Part shown: positions 61,333 to 64,000 of the stretch, one piece after another
Layout of the letters: each line of letters begins with the position of its first letter
How positions within the stretch are numbered: position 1 is the first letter of the stretch
Program-made: the position numbers and the translations under genes
Notes under the pieces: model-generated
What the model was told of the DNA's origin: nothing
What the model saw: the letters and a program-made list of their open reading frames with translations, nothing else
Databases searched by the model: none
Origin: Luteimicrobium album
GTDB taxonomy: Bacteria; Actinomycetota; Actinomycetes; Actinomycetales; Cellulomonadaceae
Direction of reading: 5' to 3'
Assembly: GCF_030161555.1 (NCBI RefSeq)
Contig: NZ_BSUK01000001.1
Span: 248,001 to 312,000, forward strand
Length of the DNA stretch: 64,000 bases

Positions 61333-62994
61333 TCAGCCGAGCGCCCAACGCTGCGCAGCGGACGCGTTGCACGTCCACAACCGCAACAGCTGACCGTCGT
61401 TGAACTGCCCGTTCGGCACATCCAGACACTTGCCCGACTGCGGATTCCTCAACGCCTGAGACCCCGCGTCGTACACCCACTGCTGAGCCCCCGTCCCGTT
61501 GCAGTGATACACCTGCACCACCGTCCCGTCCGCAGTCCCCGAACCCCGCACGTCCAAGCACGCACCCAACGCCCGCACCGTCCCGTCCGAACCCCGCGAC
61601 CACGTCTGCGCACCATTACCCGAACAGCTCGCGATCTGCACCTGCGTCGAGTCCGCAGGATTCGCCCACGGCACGTCCACGCACAAGTTGTGCCCCACCG
61701 ACGTGATCGCACCCGAACCCACCGGAAGACCACCCGAACCCGGGTCGGTCGTACCACCGTCACCCGGGTCGGTCCCGCCACCGGACTCGCCCAGCGCCGG
61801 CGCCGAGCCGGTCCGCGGGTCGAGCTGCATGTAGGCGGCGGTGACGTCGGGCTGGTGGACCAGCGACTCCTGGTGCGTGACGTCGTCGTACGGGAAGCCG
61901 TACGCCTTCGCGTCGACCATCTGCGCGTGGATCGCCTTCGAGTACAGGTTGGTGGGGTTCGCCTGGTAGAAGGCATCGACGTTCGTGATCGGGTGCGTGC
62001 CCGGGTTCGAGAGCACCGAACGGTGCAGGTCGGCGCAGATCGTTCGCTTGATGACCCCGTCGACGGCGTTGTGGTCGGCCAGCGCGCCGTTGCACAGCAA
62101 CGCGTCGCTGGTCGAGGGCTTCGCGATGGCGGAGACCTCGTTGCCCGCCCCGTCGCGCACGTGCATCACGCCGTCACCGCCGACGCGACCCACGAACTGA
62201 TTCGAGGGCTGGTCCTCGTACGGCACGAAGACGAGGTCGTGGCTCGTGTAGTAGCTCCACGCGTCGTTGATCGACGAGTCGAGGAGCGAGCCGGACAGGC
62301 CCCGGCTCAGCGAATGGCCCGGGGACAGGACACGCAGCACGCTGCCGCCGGACTCCACCACGCTCGCGTTCCACCCGGCGCTGCGCACGGCGTCCACGAC
62401 GTGCTGGAATCCGTCGGTCTTGAGCCGGCCCTCGGAGTGGATGGTGCCGGCGCCGTCCTTCGCGCCGACCTGGTACGGCGAGCCGAACATGTCGACCTGG
62501 GTGCTGTTGATCCACAGGCCGCCCGCGTCGAACGTGAGCTCGGACCAGTTGAAGTCGACGTTCGCGTTCTCGTCCTGCGGGTTGTCCAGCGACGGCTGGA
62601 CGAACTTCGAGTTGTTCACCTTGAACAGGTGCAGAGGCTGACCGTACGAGAAGTAGATCCGGCCTGACATCTGCGCGAGGGTGATCGTCTTCGACTGGCG
62701 GTTCGCGGGCCCCGCGATCCGCACGGCGGAGTCGTCGATCCGCACGGGGGTCGGACCCGCGTCACCCCAGGGCGTGAAGTGCCCGGAAGCGTCGAACCAG
62801 CCGTCGACGTCGGGCGCCGAGAGCTGGTGCCCGAGGACGTAGACGTAGACCGCATCGCCGCGGCCCGAGTCGTTCGTGATGGTAAACGGGATGGTGCTCG
62901 GCGCGGCGTGGGCCGGGGCCAGCCCGACGAGCGCGCCCGCGAGCAGGGCGGCAGCCCCCAAGGCGGCCGTCACGAGTCTTCGAATGGAACGCAT
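61333..62994 (-). CDS. Secreted yeast-lytic endo-beta-1,3-glucanase, GH64 with ricin-type CBM13 lectin
   Basis: A 553-residue secreted enzyme. Signal peptide (LVTAALGAAALLAGALVGLAPAHA), GH64 thaumatin-like catalytic domain (about 33-410, beginning IPFTITNDSGRGDAVYVYVLGHQLS), a Gly/Asp/Pro linker, then a ricin-B domain of three repeats ending in QTWS, QQWV and QRWA (about 430-553). The catalytic pair is Glu152 (NWSELTF) and Asp168 (STQVDMFG), 16 apart as I recall for laminaripentaose-producing GH64. Enzymes of this build occur in the lyticase/zymolyase preparations from Cellulosimicrobium and relatives. The lectin may bind mannan or glucan. It starts at the ATG at 62994 with AGGAAG upstream. 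The lectin part has unusual codon use. Confidence 0.92.
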   Translation of the reverse strand: MRSIRRLVTAALGAAALLAGALVGLAPAHAAPSTIPFTITNDSGRGDAVYVYVLGHQLSAPDVDGWFDASGHFTPWGDAGPTPVRIDDSAVRIAGPANRQSKTITLAQMSGRIYFSYGQPLHLFKVNNSKFVQPSLDNPQDENANVDFNWSELTFDAGGLWINSTQVDMFGSPYQVGAKDGAGTIHSEGRLKTDGFQHVVDAVRSAGWNASVVESGGSVLRVLSPGHSLSRGLSGSLLDSSINDAWSYYTSHDLVFVPYEDQPSNQFVGRVGGDGVMHVRDGAGNEVSAIAKPSTSDALLCNGALADHNAVDGVIKRTICADLHRSVLSNPGTHPITNVDAFYQANPTNLYSKAIHAQMVDAKAYGFPYDDVTHQESLVHQPDVTAAYMQLDPRTGSAPALGESGGGTDPGDGGTTDPGSGGLPVGSGAITSVGHNLCVDVPWANPADSTQVQIASCSGNGAQTWSRGSDGTVRALGACLDVRGSGTADGTVVQVYHCNGTGAQQWVYDAGSQALRNPQSGKCLDVPNGQFNDGQLLRLWTCNASAAQRWALG

Positions 62995-63044
62995 AGCTTT
63001 GCCACTTCCTCTTCTGTGAGTGATCTCAGGGCTCGGGTGCGTCG

Positions 63045-63078
63045 CGGCAACGCTGTCAGGCGGCCCGTGAGGGGTCAA
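63045..63078 (-). promoter_or_regulatory. GH64 promoter with LacI-type operator on the -10
   Basis: Minus strand: -35 TTGACC (63073-63078), 14 bp, operator TGACAGCGTTGCCG (63045-63058). Spacing and placement copy the GH92-C promoter. The site also lies 193 bp upstream of the divergent chitinase start, so it might affect that gene too. Confidence 0.65.
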
Positions 63079-63093
63079 GCAACCGGCAGGGAC

Positions 63094-63111
63094 GTACGGG
63101 AAATCCCCTAC
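63094..63111. promoter_or_regulatory. Imperfect palindrome upstream of the chitinase gene
   Basis: GTACGGGAAATCCCCTAC is an imperfect inverted repeat in the GH64/GH18 divergent region, unlike the 14-bp LacI site. It could bind another regulator of the chitinase. I see no clear -35/-10 pair for the plus strand here. Confidence 0.25.
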
Positions 63112-63250
63112 GTGTCCGCGCGCCACGCCACGAACTCTGCGGTGTTCCCTCATGGCGTCAGAGGCCGGGACGTACCACCATTTTGTTCACCCTGCTCACA
63201 GATTCGGCGCCCAGGGAGGGTGGCCGGGTCACCGAACTCGAGGACGAGAT

Positions 63251-64000
<750 letters not shown>

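Overview
This 64 kb window is high-GC actinobacterial DNA. Gene content points to Micrococcales, most likely Cellulosimicrobium or a close relative in Promicromonosporaceae: a secreted GH64 beta-1,3-glucanase with a ricin-type lectin domain, three large secreted GH92 alpha-mannosidases, GH20 and GH18 enzymes, and Gfo/Idh-rich sugar operons. That assignment is inference; no rRNA or marker gene is present. The sequence also carries at least 26 single- or double-base frame breaks, almost all one base short in a C or G run. I treat the affected genes as intact genes with assembly indels and give them as one CDS each.

Layout. 1-18 kb is mostly housekeeping: ferritin-like protein (partial), DEAD-box helicase, GH20 hexosaminidase, NCS2 permease, small alarmone synthetase, DUF3467, pentapeptide-repeat membrane protein, MarC, PHP phosphoesterase, alpha/beta hydrolase, M24 aminopeptidase, general-stress protein, ROK kinase, an MgtE_N/CBS + DUF1003 pair and an Mrp Fe-S carrier. 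18-22 kb starts with a deletion scar (two truncated genes facing away from each other) followed by a DeoR-galT-galK operon. 22-24 kb holds a divergent ArsR-type regulator/MFS pair with an obvious operator, then exonuclease III. 24.9-29.8 kb is an HSP90-family ATPase with a 985-residue TPR protein.

29.9-41.1 kb and 51.9-64 kb form two halves of a yeast-cell-wall degradation locus: GH92-A, a LacI regulator, a secreted PAP2 acid phosphatase, GH92-B, GH92-C, GH64 glucanase and the start of a GH18 chitinase. Five promoters in these halves carry the same 14-bp palindrome (consensus TGACANCGNTGTCA) on or next to the predicted -10/start site, so they look like one LacI regulon. GH92-B has Gln where the family has its general-acid Glu, as I recall for the C. 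cellulans phosphomannan-uncapping enzyme. With the co-regulated phosphatase this suggests a dedicated phosphomannan pathway: uncap Man-P-Man, then remove the exposed phosphate.

Between the halves (41.1-51.9 kb) sits an inserted carbohydrate operon on the minus strand: binding protein, two permeases, two Gfo/Idh dehydrogenases, LacI regulator, VOC protein, TIM-barrel isomerase, third Gfo/Idh dehydrogenase and SDR, nearly all translationally overlapped. It is divergent from a KDPG-type aldolase and a P-loop kinase. The substrate is unknown; the set looks like an oxidative (keto-sugar) route ending in a keto-deoxy-sugar-phosphate aldol cleavage.
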